Shown here piece after piece: positions 20,530 to 30,674 of a DNA stretch of 64,000 nucleotides. A program made the translations under genes and the position numbers. Each line of letters starts with the position of its first letter. Position 1 is the stretch's first letter. Where the stretch lies: the NCBI GenBank assembly GCA_019748235.1, contig JAIEPU010000110.1:1-64000 (forward strand). The letters are read 5' to 3'. Under the pieces are notes generated by a model. The model saw nothing but the letters and a program-made list of their open reading frames with translations. It was not told the DNA's origin and did not search any database. Origin of the DNA: a bacterium (GTDB lineage Bacteria > Planctomycetota > Planctomycetia > Kolteriales > Kolteriaceae).

Positions 20530-21033
20530 CCCTAGTTTGGCCCATAATCGACGTACCAGATAATGGCAGGCCGGTAGGGAAAATACAACAAATCCAAGTG
20601 CTTGTGCTTTTTGGAAAAAACTCCACGATTTCCTGCCCGATTTCGTCCGCCGATGACTGCCACAACGATTGCCGTTGAAATCAGCAATTTCCACCGCCAA
20701 TTCAGACGGATTTCCTCCCGAACTCTCTTTCATTGTTACGGGAACGTAATCGCTGGGCGTACCCTGTGTCCTCAGACCCAGACATGCTGACTCGTGGTTC
20801 CTGGAAGGGCTGCCCGCACACATTTACGGATCTTGACGGACTTTTCGTTTTCAATGCCCGCTTGTGAGATCTTGTGACACTTATGAGATGGAGGCGATCA
20901 ATAGTATCCCCGTCAGGAACCACTCCCGGGTGGCTTACTGCTGAAGATTGTTTCTCCAACCGCGTAACACCAACCGTCAACCTGCCGTGCTCATCGAAGG
21001 AACACCACGGAGCAACCTTTTGAGGACAACTTC

Positions 21034-23550
21034 ATGCGCAGCCTCCACCGCCTTGCTTCAATTTCCAGAATATTAACGACAATTCTAACTCGCTTCTCGC
21101 ATACGGCTCGCTCTAATGGCGATTATCTATTTAGTCGATTGAACCGTTTAATCTCCACTGCACTACTTCTGGTCACTGCAACAGAGTCGCATTCCGACGT
21201 AATTACATACAAACCTGCATCCGGACAGGGCTTTGTAAGTATCACCGGCAACTCTTCAATCGAGATTTTGCCGACTGTACCACCACTCGCTACTGCTGAC
21301 TGGACAGCCACCGCATCGTGGAGCGGACTCAACACCGACGCGAATAATCAGCAAAATGTTACAATTTCGGGACAGTCATTCACTTTCGGGAATGGACTCC
21401 AACAAATTCAAATAGGTTCCAACGATGCAAACATTACAGGATCTATCGCAGAAAACCTCCAAACCTCAATCGGCGGCCAGAGCAACAGCTTTAGTTATAG
21501 TTATCCCATAACTTCCGCCGGGATCACTGCCGCACTTGCGCCCGCATCATCAGATGGAATACTTACTGGAACGTTAGGTGTGCCAATTCCAATTCTAGTT
21601 ACAATCAATTACGGCGGGGCAGGCCTATCATCATCCGCAATAGAAATGATGTATAGATGGCGTGCAACAGTCGATGGAACAATGACCGTAACTCGTAATG
21701 CTTTAGTCGTAACTCTCCCCCCTCAAAATATCTTGCCAAGTGGATTTCCACTACCGCCACATGATCCGAATTATCCCAGCACGATTGTGACGCCTTTCGC
21801 AGCGCCAGGCATTGATACAGTACATGCCTCAAGTTTCATTGTTGGGTTCTCCGAGACATTAAGTGCAGCTTCAGGGTCTGGCTCTACAAATGTCGATTCA
21901 GTTTCCTGGGCGCAGCCCCAGAGTGGACAATGGTTAGACGAGAATAATTGGTCGCCTTCCGTCGCACCTCAGAATTCAATCGACGTGCACTTCGAATTGC
22001 CATCATCATCCGGCTATGCCGTGACTTTGGCATCGACCAGCGAGGCTAAGAGTCTTACTGTCACAGGTGATACCGTCACCCTCGACACGGCAGGGCAAGC
22101 ACTACATGTTGCGGGCGTCCTTAATGTTGAGTCGGGAAGTGGACGTGCGAGCTTGCTTGCTCTCGCAGGAACCGGGACGGTAGCGGCTGATGGCGGTGTC
22201 AGCATCTTCAAGGATAACAAGCTTGAAGCATCAACAACAATCGTTGGTGAGGTGAGGAATGCGGGAAACTTGGATACTACGGATTCGCATTATCGCACGG
22301 TAACAATTGCTGGAAACTACAATCAATTTGCGACAGGAACGATGATCGGCGTAGTTGATCCATCAGGGCAGACCTCAACAAGCAATCTTGCGGTCAGCGG
22401 CTCTGCATCTCTTGCTGGCACACTACAAATAAAACTGCCTGGCACAACTGGGCAGCCAAATCCCTTGCCGTCGCATAACCAAACTTACGAGTTACTTTCC
22501 GCTTCGAAAGTATCGGGAACGTTCAATCAAGATAATAAAATTGTTGAGGCAAAGTTTGCCGGTGACAATAAGACCGCAGGTCTATTTGATGTGTCTTATC
22601 CGAAAAACAACTCTGTCACGCTGGGACAATTTCATCAAGTTCATTTTCTTTCGGTCGGATTAGACGACGCTGTGCATCCGGTTCATGGGCAAATTGATGC
22701 AAATAAGATTCAGAATACTTTGGTAAGTTTGCCAGGCGTAATAATTGACAACGCGTCGCCGCTCTTACTTCCAGAGACGAAAGATAATGGCATTACTGCT
22801 CTGACGAAGGCAATCAAGGCGGAGTCACAATTGGTGCATCCTGGGGATACATTTGTTTTTTATATAAGCACACATGGTTCATTCGGAAATTTCCCAGAGG
22901 CACCGTCAGAAACACAGCTTACTCGCGATGTTCCGGCCAGCAACGGTGCGACAGGAACCTTTACGAGCAGCGCACAGACGGAGCTTTATCTTGGGCCTGA
23001 TGCTGGCGATTTGATGACGGCCCGGGCATTTAGCGACCTCTTCGATAATTCTCTGTGGGATGACGTAAACAAGTTATTCATTATGGATACTTGCTACTCG
23101 GCAGGCTTCTGGCAAGACATCGATGGTAGTCATAAATACCTTGCTGAACTCCACCATAGTTCGATACTTGCAGCAGCTACAGAAGCAACAGTCGCCCGTG
23201 ACAATACGTTTGCAACGCCGGTCGCAAATGCTTTCACCTCGATAGCTGGAGATATAACATTTGACGCACTGGCTGAAAAGATTAAAGCCAATTATCAAGT
23301 TCAGATTGGAACAACTGGCTGGTTGAAACCGTTTCCAATCGACAATATTGATGGTCCTCCCACAATTACAGAGCAACCTCAGATGTACTCGGCCGCTACG
23401 GCTGATTTCAATATGGGTCTTCTGGGAACAACAGCAGTGCCGGAACCGCCCACATTAACATTACTAATATCGTTTGCAGTTATCAGTGCAATATATAGAT
23501 GGCAATATTACAGGCAGTCAGCGAAGCTCGGTCGTAAAATGGTCACTTGA
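21034..23550 (+). CDS. PEP-CTERM protein with caspase/legumain-like (clan CD) Cys-His motif
   Basis: TFVFYISTHGSFG (HG) and NKLFIMDTCYSAGFWQ (DxCxSG-like) motifs; C-terminal VPEPPTLTLLISFAVISAIYRWQYYRQ sorting signal. Confidence 0.75.
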   Translation: MRSLHRLASISRILTTILTRFSHTARSNGDYLFSRLNRLISTALLLVTATESHSDVITYKPASGQGFVSITGNSSIEILPTVPPLATADWTATASWSGLNTDANNQQNVTISGQSFTFGNGLQQIQIGSNDANITGSIAENLQTSIGGQSNSFSYSYPITSAGITAALAPASSDGILTGTLGVPIPILVTINYGGAGLSSSAIEMMYRWRATVDGTMTVTRNALVVTLPPQNILPSGFPLPPHDPNYPSTIVTPFAAPGIDTVHASSFIVGFSETLSAASGSGSTNVDSVSWAQPQSGQWLDENNWSPSVAPQNSIDVHFELPSSSGYAVTLASTSEAKSLTVTGDTVTLDTAGQALHVAGVLNVESGSGRASLLALAGTGTVAADGGVSIFKDNKLEASTTIVGEVRNAGNLDTTDSHYRTVTIAGNYNQFATGTMIGVVDPSGQTSTSNLAVSGSASLAGTLQIKLPGTTGQPNPLPSHNQTYELLSASKVSGTFNQDNKIVEAKFAGDNKTAGLFDVSYPKNNSVTLGQFHQVHFLSVGLDDAVHPVHGQIDANKIQNTLVSLPGVIIDNASPLLLPETKDNGITALTKAIKAESQLVHPGDTFVFYISTHGSFGNFPEAPSETQLTRDVPASNGATGTFTSSAQTELYLGPDAGDLMTARAFSDLFDNSLWDDVNKLFIMDTCYSAGFWQDIDGSHKYLAELHHSSILAAATEATVARDNTFATPVANAFTSIAGDITFDALAEKIKANYQVQIGTTGWLKPFPIDNIDGPPTITEQPQMYSAATADFNMGLLGTTAVPEPPTLTLLISFAVISAIYRWQYYRQSAKLGRKMVT

Positions 23551-24043
23551 TAGCCCGGTAAGGTGGATCTTGTTCAAGCGGAAGATGAAGTGCTCGGTTT
23601 GGTAAGATCGATAGAGCGAGCCAGTGATCTGCTTTGGCATAGTCGCGGGATACCCCGCTGCCATTTCGATATGCTTCGGATATGTGGGCTTCAGCTTCAG
23701 GATCGTTTCCCGAATATGCGGCTTTTTTCCACCATTTAACTGCCTCGGCTTCATTCCTTGCAACACCTCTCGTGCCTGCATGGTACGCATTACCAAGTGC
23801 TGTTTGCGCCAGTGTATTACCTTGCAATGCTCGTGACTGTAGCTCACCAATTGGCAAATTATCGGCTGTGATTTGGTCTGCGAGAGTAGCGGCTTGACGT
23901 GAAGGTTCATGTAAGGAGTCGAGCGCTTCTTCGCTTGTTGAACTAGAAGAATAAGCAATCGTATGAAACGCGATAGAAGACAGTAGGACGATGAATATGA
24001 TCATGAGAACCGTCAACAGTCGAGTCATTTTAATGTTTTGCAT
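23543..24043 (-). CDS. Sel1-repeat protein
   Basis: QTALGNAYHAGTRGVARNEAEAVKWWKKAAYSGNDPEAEAHISEAYRNGSGVSRDYAKADHW; N-terminal hydrophobic segment. Confidence 0.85.
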   Translation of the reverse strand: MQNIKMTRLLTVLMIIFIVLLSSIAFHTIAYSSSSTSEEALDSLHEPSRQAATLADQITADNLPIGELQSRALQGNTLAQTALGNAYHAGTRGVARNEAEAVKWWKKAAYSGNDPEAEAHISEAYRNGSGVSRDYAKADHWLALSILPNRALHLPLEQDPPYRAIK

Positions 24044-24202
24044 AACGACCTGTCATATATGGTTATCGTGTCAATCTTAATCGATCTTCTTTAACGATGT
24101 GTTAATCGGTGGCTCGTTCGTTCGTTTATCTCAGGCCAATTCCAACATTTAGCAGGGCGAATTGAGGTGCTCGGGACACCAATTCTTCCTGCAACCCCTC
24201 GG

Positions 24203-24658
24203 TCACGCCTCGATCATGATTGTCTCGATGATGACGTCCTTGGGCTCGGCATCCAGTTTCATGGTTTCATCTGCTTCCTTGATCCAAGGAACACGCTGGC
24301 GAACTAGAGCATCAAAGAGGCGAAGATTCGGCCTGATCTCACGGTGGAGGTTTCGTCCGGTGATTCGGGCTAGGGAATGGCCAAAGAATAGCGTGATGCC
24401 GACTGAGGGTTCGAATATCGCACGGTCGAGCCAGGCATAGGCGAGTGCCGTGATTGTTCCGTCATGCCCAATAAGCTCGAGCATGATGGCCCGTTCGCGT
24501 GCCCCTCGAAGCACACCGAAGGCCCCGTGATCATCTAAGACCACCTCCTCGTCCTGCGGCTTGGCGCTCTTTTCTAGCGGCGTATTCAGACCGTATTTGT
24601 CGAGAAGGCTAACGTTCGAGGACGAATTCTTCTCGCTGCCGTTCTTCAAGATTTTCAC
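24203..24658 (-). CDS. Hypothetical protein overlapping the relaxase 3' end
   Basis: 151-aa ORF collinear with relaxase gene, 50-nt overlap. Confidence 0.55.
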   Translation of the reverse strand: MKILKNGSEKNSSSNVSLLDKYGLNTPLEKSAKPQDEEVVLDDHGAFGVLRGARERAIMLELIGHDGTITALAYAWLDRAIFEPSVGITLFFGHSLARITGRNLHREIRPNLRLFDALVRQRVPWIKEADETMKLDAEPKDVIIETIMIEA

Positions 24659-27251
24659 GCGATGGTTTCCTTTCGTTGTTGCGATCCGCAGTCATTTGCC
24701 GGTGCGGAACGCTGTTGACAAGTTCGGTGGCGGTTAGTCGTTCGTCAGATTTCGAGACAGCCTCCAAGAGATCGGCTTTCTCTGATGTGTAGACGGTCAC
24801 GCGTTCTCTTGCACGGGAACAAGTGACATAGAACTGCTCGACCGATGATGCGGGAAAGGACTCATGCGACTGGGCGACCAGCGCCACATCGACGGATTTA
24901 CCCTGGCTGTTGATCGACGTCACCGCATAGCCGTGCGTGAAGAAGCCCCAATCCTTGTCAATCACCCAGCCATTACCAAGGACGATGTTCCCCTCTCGAT
25001 CGAACTCTTTGACCTGATAGAGCAAGCCGTTGTAGATGCGGTGCCCGTCAGCAGTTTCGCCATTCTTCGTGACCCGAATCATGTCTCCGGCCGACAGACT
25101 GATTCTTCCCGAGTGATAGACCTGGAAGCGATCCGCATGATCAAACGGAATGACCTCCGTGTCGCCCACGGCAAGCCGGGCTCCCCTAACATAGCCTTTG
25201 ACGTTCTGGTGAAAGACGATCTCGTCGCCGGGCGAATAACAAACCTGATCGCGTCGCTCCGCTTCCGTCAGGTTCGCATTTTCCAAGATGTTAAAGACTC
25301 GTTCCTCGTCAGAGAGTTCCCCTCGTTGGCGAAGGCGATCCCTCACCTCGTGCGTGATCTTTTTCCCCTCAGAATGCGTGGGTGCGATAATCAGTGTCGA
25401 ACGGCCTTCGCTTTGAGCGTGAACATAGTCATTGGCAAGTTCTGCATACCGCTCATCACTCGGAAACTCTCGAATCCACCCAAGATCATCGAGTCGCTTG
25501 AAGCCCTCGGCAACACGTCCTTCGCTCAAGGCTTTGACAGCGGACTTGTAACGGTCCTTCTGCCGCTGGATTTCCCTAACCTCGGCGGGCTTGATGCCCG
25601 CTTCCGTTTCAAGGAGCCGAAGAGCGGAACCTCTCTCGACAGAACCGTGCTGAAAGCGATCCCCCACGAGCAATACGCGAGCATCAAGTTGTTCGGCAAG
25701 ATCAAAGACTTGAGCCATTGTCTTGCTGCCGACCAACCCGGCTTCGTCGATCATGATCATTTGATGGCGAAGCTTCTCCTGCAGCTTCTTGTCGACAAGG
25801 AGACGAGCCACCGTGTCGGCATCCTCAAAGCCTGCTTTGGCAAGTGTGTCGCGACTCGCACTGGCCGATGGGGCGAAGGCATGGATTCTTGATCCTTTGG
25901 ATTCGATCGCCTCCGCTGCCTCGCGGAGCAAGGTCGACTTCCCTGTGCCGGAAATTCCTCGAACGATCATGGTTCGGTCGCGGGATTCCAGAATGTATTT
26001 GACCGCCTTCTTCTGATCATCATTGAGCCAGTCTCGTTTGAACGTATCGTGATGGGACGCATAGGGACGGCAGGTTCCCCTCCCCTCTCGGGCAAAGTCG
26101 ATCATCCGGCGTTCTTCGGCCAACACCTCTCTTGTGGTTACTAGTCGCTGCCCGTTCCGATCCGCATAGATGAGATGGTGACGCTGAGCTTGATCAAGAA
26201 CTTGTTCGGCGGTTGCCTGACCGACCGATTGCTTCAGCGCCGTTGCCAGGAATCGTCGTTCGGGAACAACAGACTGCCTCTCGAAGGAATGACTGACGGC
26301 GTGTTCAATGGCGCGAGCGGAGGCGTTACTGTCCCTCGGTTCCGGATCTCCCCCAATCTTCTTCGCGAGGGCTGCAATTGCCTTCTTCTCTGCCGGAGTC
26401 ATTCGCTCCTGCCAAATCTCTTGCAGTTCCGAGAAGGTAAGATCCTTCTGCTTATGCTCTCTGGTCTTGGCCCCGAGTTCGTCTTTGGCCTTGTCACTCT
26501 CGATCCCCATCTCTCGCGCCTTCTCTTCGATCTGCTGGGTGCGGCGAGAGAATTTGTCCCGAAGTGGCTTCTCGATCCCTGCAAGTTCCCAACCCTGCTT
26601 GGTTCGTTCGATGGGAAGCCCAAGATCACTCAGCTTGTGCGCGAGTCGGGAATGAAACAGAGCTTCGTAGTAAGGAGCATCCCGTTTAAGACTTTGAAAC
26701 TGCCCTGCTTTCCATTTCTCTTCTTCGCGGTCAAAAGTCAGCGAGTGAACGACGCAATGGGCATGGAGGTGGGGATCAGGGACGGAATTGACGGGTCTGG
26801 AAGTCAGATGAACAAATTCCCCCCAGACCGTATTGCCGGTGACTCGGTTCTCATTTTTTCGATCGACCCGAACGCGGGCGGCCATGTCTTCTTCGACATC
26901 TTCCATCGTCGACCGGACCGATTCTCGAAATGCCTGCATCACCCGATCATCTCGCGTGGACGCATAGAGGAGCGACACACTCTTGGGGACATGGAAGTTG
27001 AAGTCGTATGCTATTGTTCGATTCAACCGCAGCCTCCCCGTCAGGCATTCACCCGTTTCAGGATGGCGGTTATCACAGAGGGCATCCCAGTCCGACTGCT
27101 TGATTTCTCCCTGAAGACCAAGATGGCGGGCTGCTTTGCCATGCCAAAGGCCTGCGAGTTCCTGCGATTCCTCACCAGCCATGTAATAGTCCGGCTGAGT
27201 GTAATAACTCTTCACATGGGCCGCGTGTTTACTCTGGATGACTCGCAACAT
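24609..27251 (-). CDS. mobF: MobF-family conjugative relaxase (TrwC relaxase plus AAA helicase domain)
   Basis: DFNFHVPKSVSLLYA, DPHLHAHCVVHSLTFD HxHxH-type triad, helicase Walker A RGISGTGKSTLLREA, HGYAVTSINSQGKSVD. Confidence 0.93.
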   Translation of the reverse strand: MLRVIQSKHAAHVKSYYTQPDYYMAGEESQELAGLWHGKAARHLGLQGEIKQSDWDALCDNRHPETGECLTGRLRLNRTIAYDFNFHVPKSVSLLYASTRDDRVMQAFRESVRSTMEDVEEDMAARVRVDRKNENRVTGNTVWGEFVHLTSRPVNSVPDPHLHAHCVVHSLTFDREEEKWKAGQFQSLKRDAPYYEALFHSRLAHKLSDLGLPIERTKQGWELAGIEKPLRDKFSRRTQQIEEKAREMGIESDKAKDELGAKTREHKQKDLTFSELQEIWQERMTPAEKKAIAALAKKIGGDPEPRDSNASARAIEHAVSHSFERQSVVPERRFLATALKQSVGQATAEQVLDQAQRHHLIYADRNGQRLVTTREVLAEERRMIDFAREGRGTCRPYASHHDTFKRDWLNDDQKKAVKYILESRDRTMIVRGISGTGKSTLLREAAEAIESKGSRIHAFAPSASASRDTLAKAGFEDADTVARLLVDKKLQEKLRHQMIMIDEAGLVGSKTMAQVFDLAEQLDARVLLVGDRFQHGSVERGSALRLLETEAGIKPAEVREIQRQKDRYKSAVKALSEGRVAEGFKRLDDLGWIREFPSDERYAELANDYVHAQSEGRSTLIIAPTHSEGKKITHEVRDRLRQRGELSDEERVFNILENANLTEAERRDQVCYSPGDEIVFHQNVKGYVRGARLAVGDTEVIPFDHADRFQVYHSGRISLSAGDMIRVTKNGETADGHRIYNGLLYQVKEFDREGNIVLGNGWVIDKDWGFFTHGYAVTSINSQGKSVDVALVAQSHESFPASSVEQFYVTCSRARERVTVYTSEKADLLEAVSKSDERLTATELVNSVPHRQMTADRNNERKPSRENLEERQREEFVLER

Positions 27252-27590
27252 GCCGATTTATACGCAGCAGAATTTTCTTCCTTCGTCAATGACGATCACT
27301 GTCTCTGACTGTCCCGCAATGACACCGTTTTCAAACCCTTCGGAATAGTTGGCAGTCAGGAAATCTAGCTGTCCATCGTTCTTCATTCAATCATGCCGCC
27401 CCCCACATCCTTATTAGTCACGTTAAAGCCGTCGCCGGTCCGTTCAAGCTGCCAAGACGGTTTCCGCTACGCGGACCCTCCGTCTTTCGCTTGATCGGTT
27501 CGCTTCGCCCCGGCTCATACGGCTTTTGATCACGTGCCATAAGGACGCGAGGGTCGCAGCCTTAAAAACAAAGAACGAAGGAGAACAGTT

Positions 27591-27806
27591 ATGTCTGACA
27601 ACCAAACCACCAACAGCAATGGTTCGAAGTCGCCGAGCCATATCGCCTACCAAGTCCGTGATCGAGGAGAAGGAAAGAAAGGATTCTGGACCCGCATAGG
27701 GTCGGCGTGGGTTCATCAAGATGGCAAAGGCTTCAATGTGCAACTGGAAGTTGTACCCCTCGACGGACGAATTACCCTCCGTGTTGCCAGCGAGAAGAAG
27801 GACTAA
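27591..27806 (+). CDS. Small hypothetical protein
   Basis: IAYQVRDRGEGKKGFWTRIGSAWVHQDGKGFNVQLEVVPLDGRITLR; compact single-domain look, RBS-like AGGAG upstream. Confidence 0.65.
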   Translation: MSDNQTTNSNGSKSPSHIAYQVRDRGEGKKGFWTRIGSAWVHQDGKGFNVQLEVVPLDGRITLRVASEKKD

Positions 27807-27919
27807 CTCACCCGGGCGGGTGCCTGGAAAGCATCCGCCCCTTATCTCCCCAACACCCAAGGGAGCAGATCATAATGCTCTCGATACTTTCTCAACCTCA
27901 CCAGAAAAGGAAATCACTA

Positions 27920-28681
27920 ATGAACACGAACCCTTCGATCAATCCCTTCTTCGCAGCCCGCATAAAGCGGTTTGCGGCAACACCGATGAATACCAGCCCA
28001 AAGGCGGTTTATGCCAAACTCCCCCTAGCACCCGTTAATGCGAGCCCCGTCCCTCACCTCACCAGTCTCTACCACAACGCGAAAGCCGGTGAATATGGGA
28101 GCCGTGCCTATCCCGGCAATTGCGGAGGCAATCTCATCAAGGACTTGCTGCAATATTTCCGACCAAGCTTGGTGTGCGATCCAATGGCCGGAAGCGGCAC
28201 TTGCCGCGATGTCTGCGAGGAACTTCAGATCCCCTGCTTCTCATGGGACATACACGAAGGGTTCGATGCCTGCGACCCAAACGACTTCGACATGAAGGAG
28301 GCGTTTGAATTCATCTGGGCTCACCCCGCCTACTGGCGTCAGAAACTCTATGCCGATGATTCAAGAGACTTGTCACGTTCCCCGACACTGGAGGACTTCC
28401 TTCGCCGCTATGGCCGGTTCATTCGCAATGCTGCCAAGGCGTTGAAGGCCAATGGTAAACTCGCGATTTTGATGGGTGACTATTGCGACCGCGAGGAAGG
28501 GTTCGTCCCCCTCACCTATCACACCAAACGGCTGGCCTTCGAGTGTGGCTTACAGCAAGCCTGCACGGACATCATCCGCTTCAGTCATGGAGCATCAAGC
28601 AGCCGCAAGGTATACCGCTCTTCGTTCATTCCGGGCCTGCACGATACCTGCATGGTTTTCGAGAAACGGGCACGGGAGTAA
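27920..28681 (+). CDS. DNA methyltransferase-like protein (SAM motif I; degenerate motif IV)
   Basis: VCDPMAGSGTCRDVCEEL, EFIWAHPAYWRQKLY, AILMGDYCDREEGFVPL; start chosen at MNTNPSINPF. Confidence 0.75.
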   Translation: MNTNPSINPFFAARIKRFAATPMNTSPKAVYAKLPLAPVNASPVPHLTSLYHNAKAGEYGSRAYPGNCGGNLIKDLLQYFRPSLVCDPMAGSGTCRDVCEELQIPCFSWDIHEGFDACDPNDFDMKEAFEFIWAHPAYWRQKLYADDSRDLSRSPTLEDFLRRYGRFIRNAAKALKANGKLAILMGDYCDREEGFVPLTYHTKRLAFECGLQQACTDIIRFSHGASSSRKVYRSSFIPGLHDTCMVFEKRARE

Positions 28682-28686
28682 TCGCC

Positions 28687-29031
28687 ATGCAAATCAGTTA
28701 TCCGAACGAGTACGGTGCGATCACCGCAACTCAAGAAGAGGAGGTCGCCCGTCTCGGCCGCTCCTTCGCGGCCATCAACTTCGCGTTATGTGATGATGGA
28801 CTCATCCGCTACAGCCTCGATCTCATGTATAGCTACGGCGGATTCGCTAGCCCTGTATGGATCGATTCAGCGGGCTATGCAACAACGGGCGATGCCCGCG
28901 TTGCGGCCCTTGAGGACTTGCTCAGGCAATGGCCTAAGGCCTGGCCTTCGGAGCCGAGCAGCGTTTATGAGGAGCTTCGCCTCATGCGAGAACAGATCCA
29001 GTCGCACCTCTCCCAGCCCAGCCTATTTTGA
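28687..29031 (+). CDS. Hypothetical protein
   Basis: Plausible start (MQISYPNEYGAITATQEEEVARLGRSFAAINFAL) right after the methyltransferase-like gene. Confidence 0.55.
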   Translation: MQISYPNEYGAITATQEEEVARLGRSFAAINFALCDDGLIRYSLDLMYSYGGFASPVWIDSAGYATTGDARVAALEDLLRQWPKAWPSEPSSVYEELRLMREQIQSHLSQPSLF

Positions 29032-29102
29032 CGGCAGCTTGCTGATTGACAATCTAGCTTCGTCGCGCTACTCGTCCTTCAAACAGGAGACGGAGAAGCT
29101 TT

Positions 29103-29351
29103 GTGACGGACTGGCAATCAAAAACTCGCGCGATTCATGTCGGAGATACAGTCGCTTACAGCAAGACATTCCTCCAAAGTACCGGCCAGCATACCGGTGA
29201 TGTCCCATTCGCTCGCGGCAAGGTCACAGCTCTGATTCCGCTCGGTAGCGAGACCACGCTCGCGGAGATCGACTGGAACAACGAAGAGTTGCCTCCCCGC
29301 GTCAACGTCAGGAACCTCACCACGATTCGCGGCATCCAACTTGGCGAGTAA
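29103..29351 (+). CDS. Small hypothetical protein (SH3-like?)
   Basis: TRAIHVGDTVAYSKTFLQSTGQHTGDVPFARGKVTALIPLGSETTLAEIDWNNEELPPRVNVRNLT. Confidence 0.6.
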   Translation: MTDWQSKTRAIHVGDTVAYSKTFLQSTGQHTGDVPFARGKVTALIPLGSETTLAEIDWNNEELPPRVNVRNLTTIRGIQLGE

Positions 29352-29599
29352 GCTCGCCTAATATTCATCTCCAAGCCTCATTCGACCAAGCGGCCACCCG
29401 GTCCCACCGTGCGTCCGCTGGCCTCGTCTCCATCCAATCACCGAGGCCCAAATCACCTGCCAGCAGAGTAAGTCAGTTAAGGGGCTGAAATTTCAAGCGA
29501 AGCAACAGACATCTTCCCTAGCAGAGCTAGGAGTTCGGTTTTCACCGTGAAAAATATTCCACGATAAATCGTAAACGCGACCCCACGATCCATCGCATC

Positions 29600-29621
29600 G
29601 TCGTATTGTCGCAAATACGAC
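29600..29621. promoter_or_regulatory. Palindrome GTCGTATT-gtcgca-AATACGAC upstream of parA
   Basis: Perfect 8-bp inverted repeat; its core TCGCAAATACGA recurs at 30685-30696 and as variants at 29569, 29742, 30194. Confidence 0.6.
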
Positions 29622-29760
29622 AACACGATCTTACGCTTAATAGCCCGATGCTATCTTTGCCGGAGGCCACTTGAGCGCAGATTCACAAAACGGTTGACTT
29701 GCCGGAAGCTTTCGTCGTAGTGATGAGGAACAATCGTAAAATCGCAAACACGACGGACAC

Positions 29761-30396
29761 ATGCCCAAAGTCATCGCCATACTCAATCAAAAAGGGGGAG
29801 TCGGGAAGACGACCCTCGCAGTCCATATCGCCACTGCACTCGCTCGAAAGAATCGAAAAGTCCTACTCGTCGATGCAGATCCACAAGGGTCCGCCCTCGA
29901 TTGGGCGGCTGCTCGTCACGGGGAACCAACATTCCCGGTCGTGGGATTACCAAAGTCTTCCATCCATAAAGAGCTTCCCGCCTTGGCCAAGGATTATGAC
30001 ATCGTTCTGATCGATGGTCCGCCCCGCGTTTATGACGTAGCCCGATCGGCCATCATGGCTAGTGACCTGGTGCTCGTTCCTGTTCAACCTTCGCCTTATG
30101 ATGTCTGGGCCGCGAAGGAGATCATCGACCTCTTGAACGAAGCCACTGTCTACAAGCCGACACTTCAAAAGGCCTTCATCATCAATCGTAAAATCGTAAA
30201 TACGGCGATCGGCCGAGATGTGGCGGAGGCTTTGTCATCGTATCCCATCCCAGTGCTTCAGACGGCCATTTGTCAACGTGTGGCCTTTGCGGAAAGTGCG
30301 ACCAAGGGACTCACCGTCTACGAGATCGATCCAGACATGCTTGCTGCCCAAGAAATGAGCCAGCTCGCCGCCGAAGTGGAGGAGATGCTTCCATGA
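29761..30396 (+). CDS. parA: ParA-family partition ATPase
   Basis: MPKVIAILNQKGGVGKTTLAVHIATALARKNRKVLLVDADPQGSALDW deviant Walker A. Confidence 0.95.
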   Translation: MPKVIAILNQKGGVGKTTLAVHIATALARKNRKVLLVDADPQGSALDWAAARHGEPTFPVVGLPKSSIHKELPALAKDYDIVLIDGPPRVYDVARSAIMASDLVLVPVQPSPYDVWAAKEIIDLLNEATVYKPTLQKAFIINRKIVNTAIGRDVAEALSSYPIPVLQTAICQRVAFAESATKGLTVYEIDPDMLAAQEMSQLAAEVEEMLP

Positions 30397-30674
30397 AGAA
30401 GATCAGCTTCAACACAAAGCCGACCAGCACTCGTCCCGCCAGCACGGTCGACGCGTGGGTCGAAAACCGCGAGATTGCCGAGCAGAAACCCCTGGAACCG
30501 ATGAAGCGACTTACCATCGATGTGCGGGTGAGCTTGCATAAGCGGATCAAAAGTCAGTGCGCGATGGCAGACCTTGTGATGGCCGACGAGATTCGAGACA
30601 TGCTCGAGAAGCGGTTTCCGCCTCTACCGGGGGACGAGACCTTCATCCCTAAATCAGATCAGTCACCATCGTGA
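30393..30674 (+). CDS. Small ribbon-helix-helix-like partner of ParA
   Basis: ATG overlaps parA stop (ATGA); MKRLTIDVRVSLHKRIKSQCAMADLVMADEIRDMLEKRF. Confidence 0.75.
   Translation: MKKISFNTKPTSTRPASTVDAWVENREIAEQKPLEPMKRLTIDVRVSLHKRIKSQCAMADLVMADEIRDMLEKRFPPLPGDETFIPKSDQSPS

Noticed and set aside
24864-25892. 342-aa plus-strand ORF
   Set aside because: Entirely antisense to the MobF relaxase helicase region; no recognizable motifs.
26175-27308. 377-aa plus-strand ORF
   Set aside because: Antisense to the relaxase N-terminal domain, which has clear motifs; likely shadow ORF.
27252-27590. Possible oriT upstream of mobF
   Set aside because: Expected location, but no inverted repeat or nic-like sequence I could recognise with confidence.
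29517-29531. Hairpin CCTAGC-aga-GCTAGG
   Set aside because: Short stem with 3-nt loop and no T-run; no supported function.
29569-29760. Possible CRISPR-like repeats before parA
   Set aside because: Repeats are short (about 12 bp), irregularly spaced and partly palindromic; fits partition/operator sites, no cas genes.
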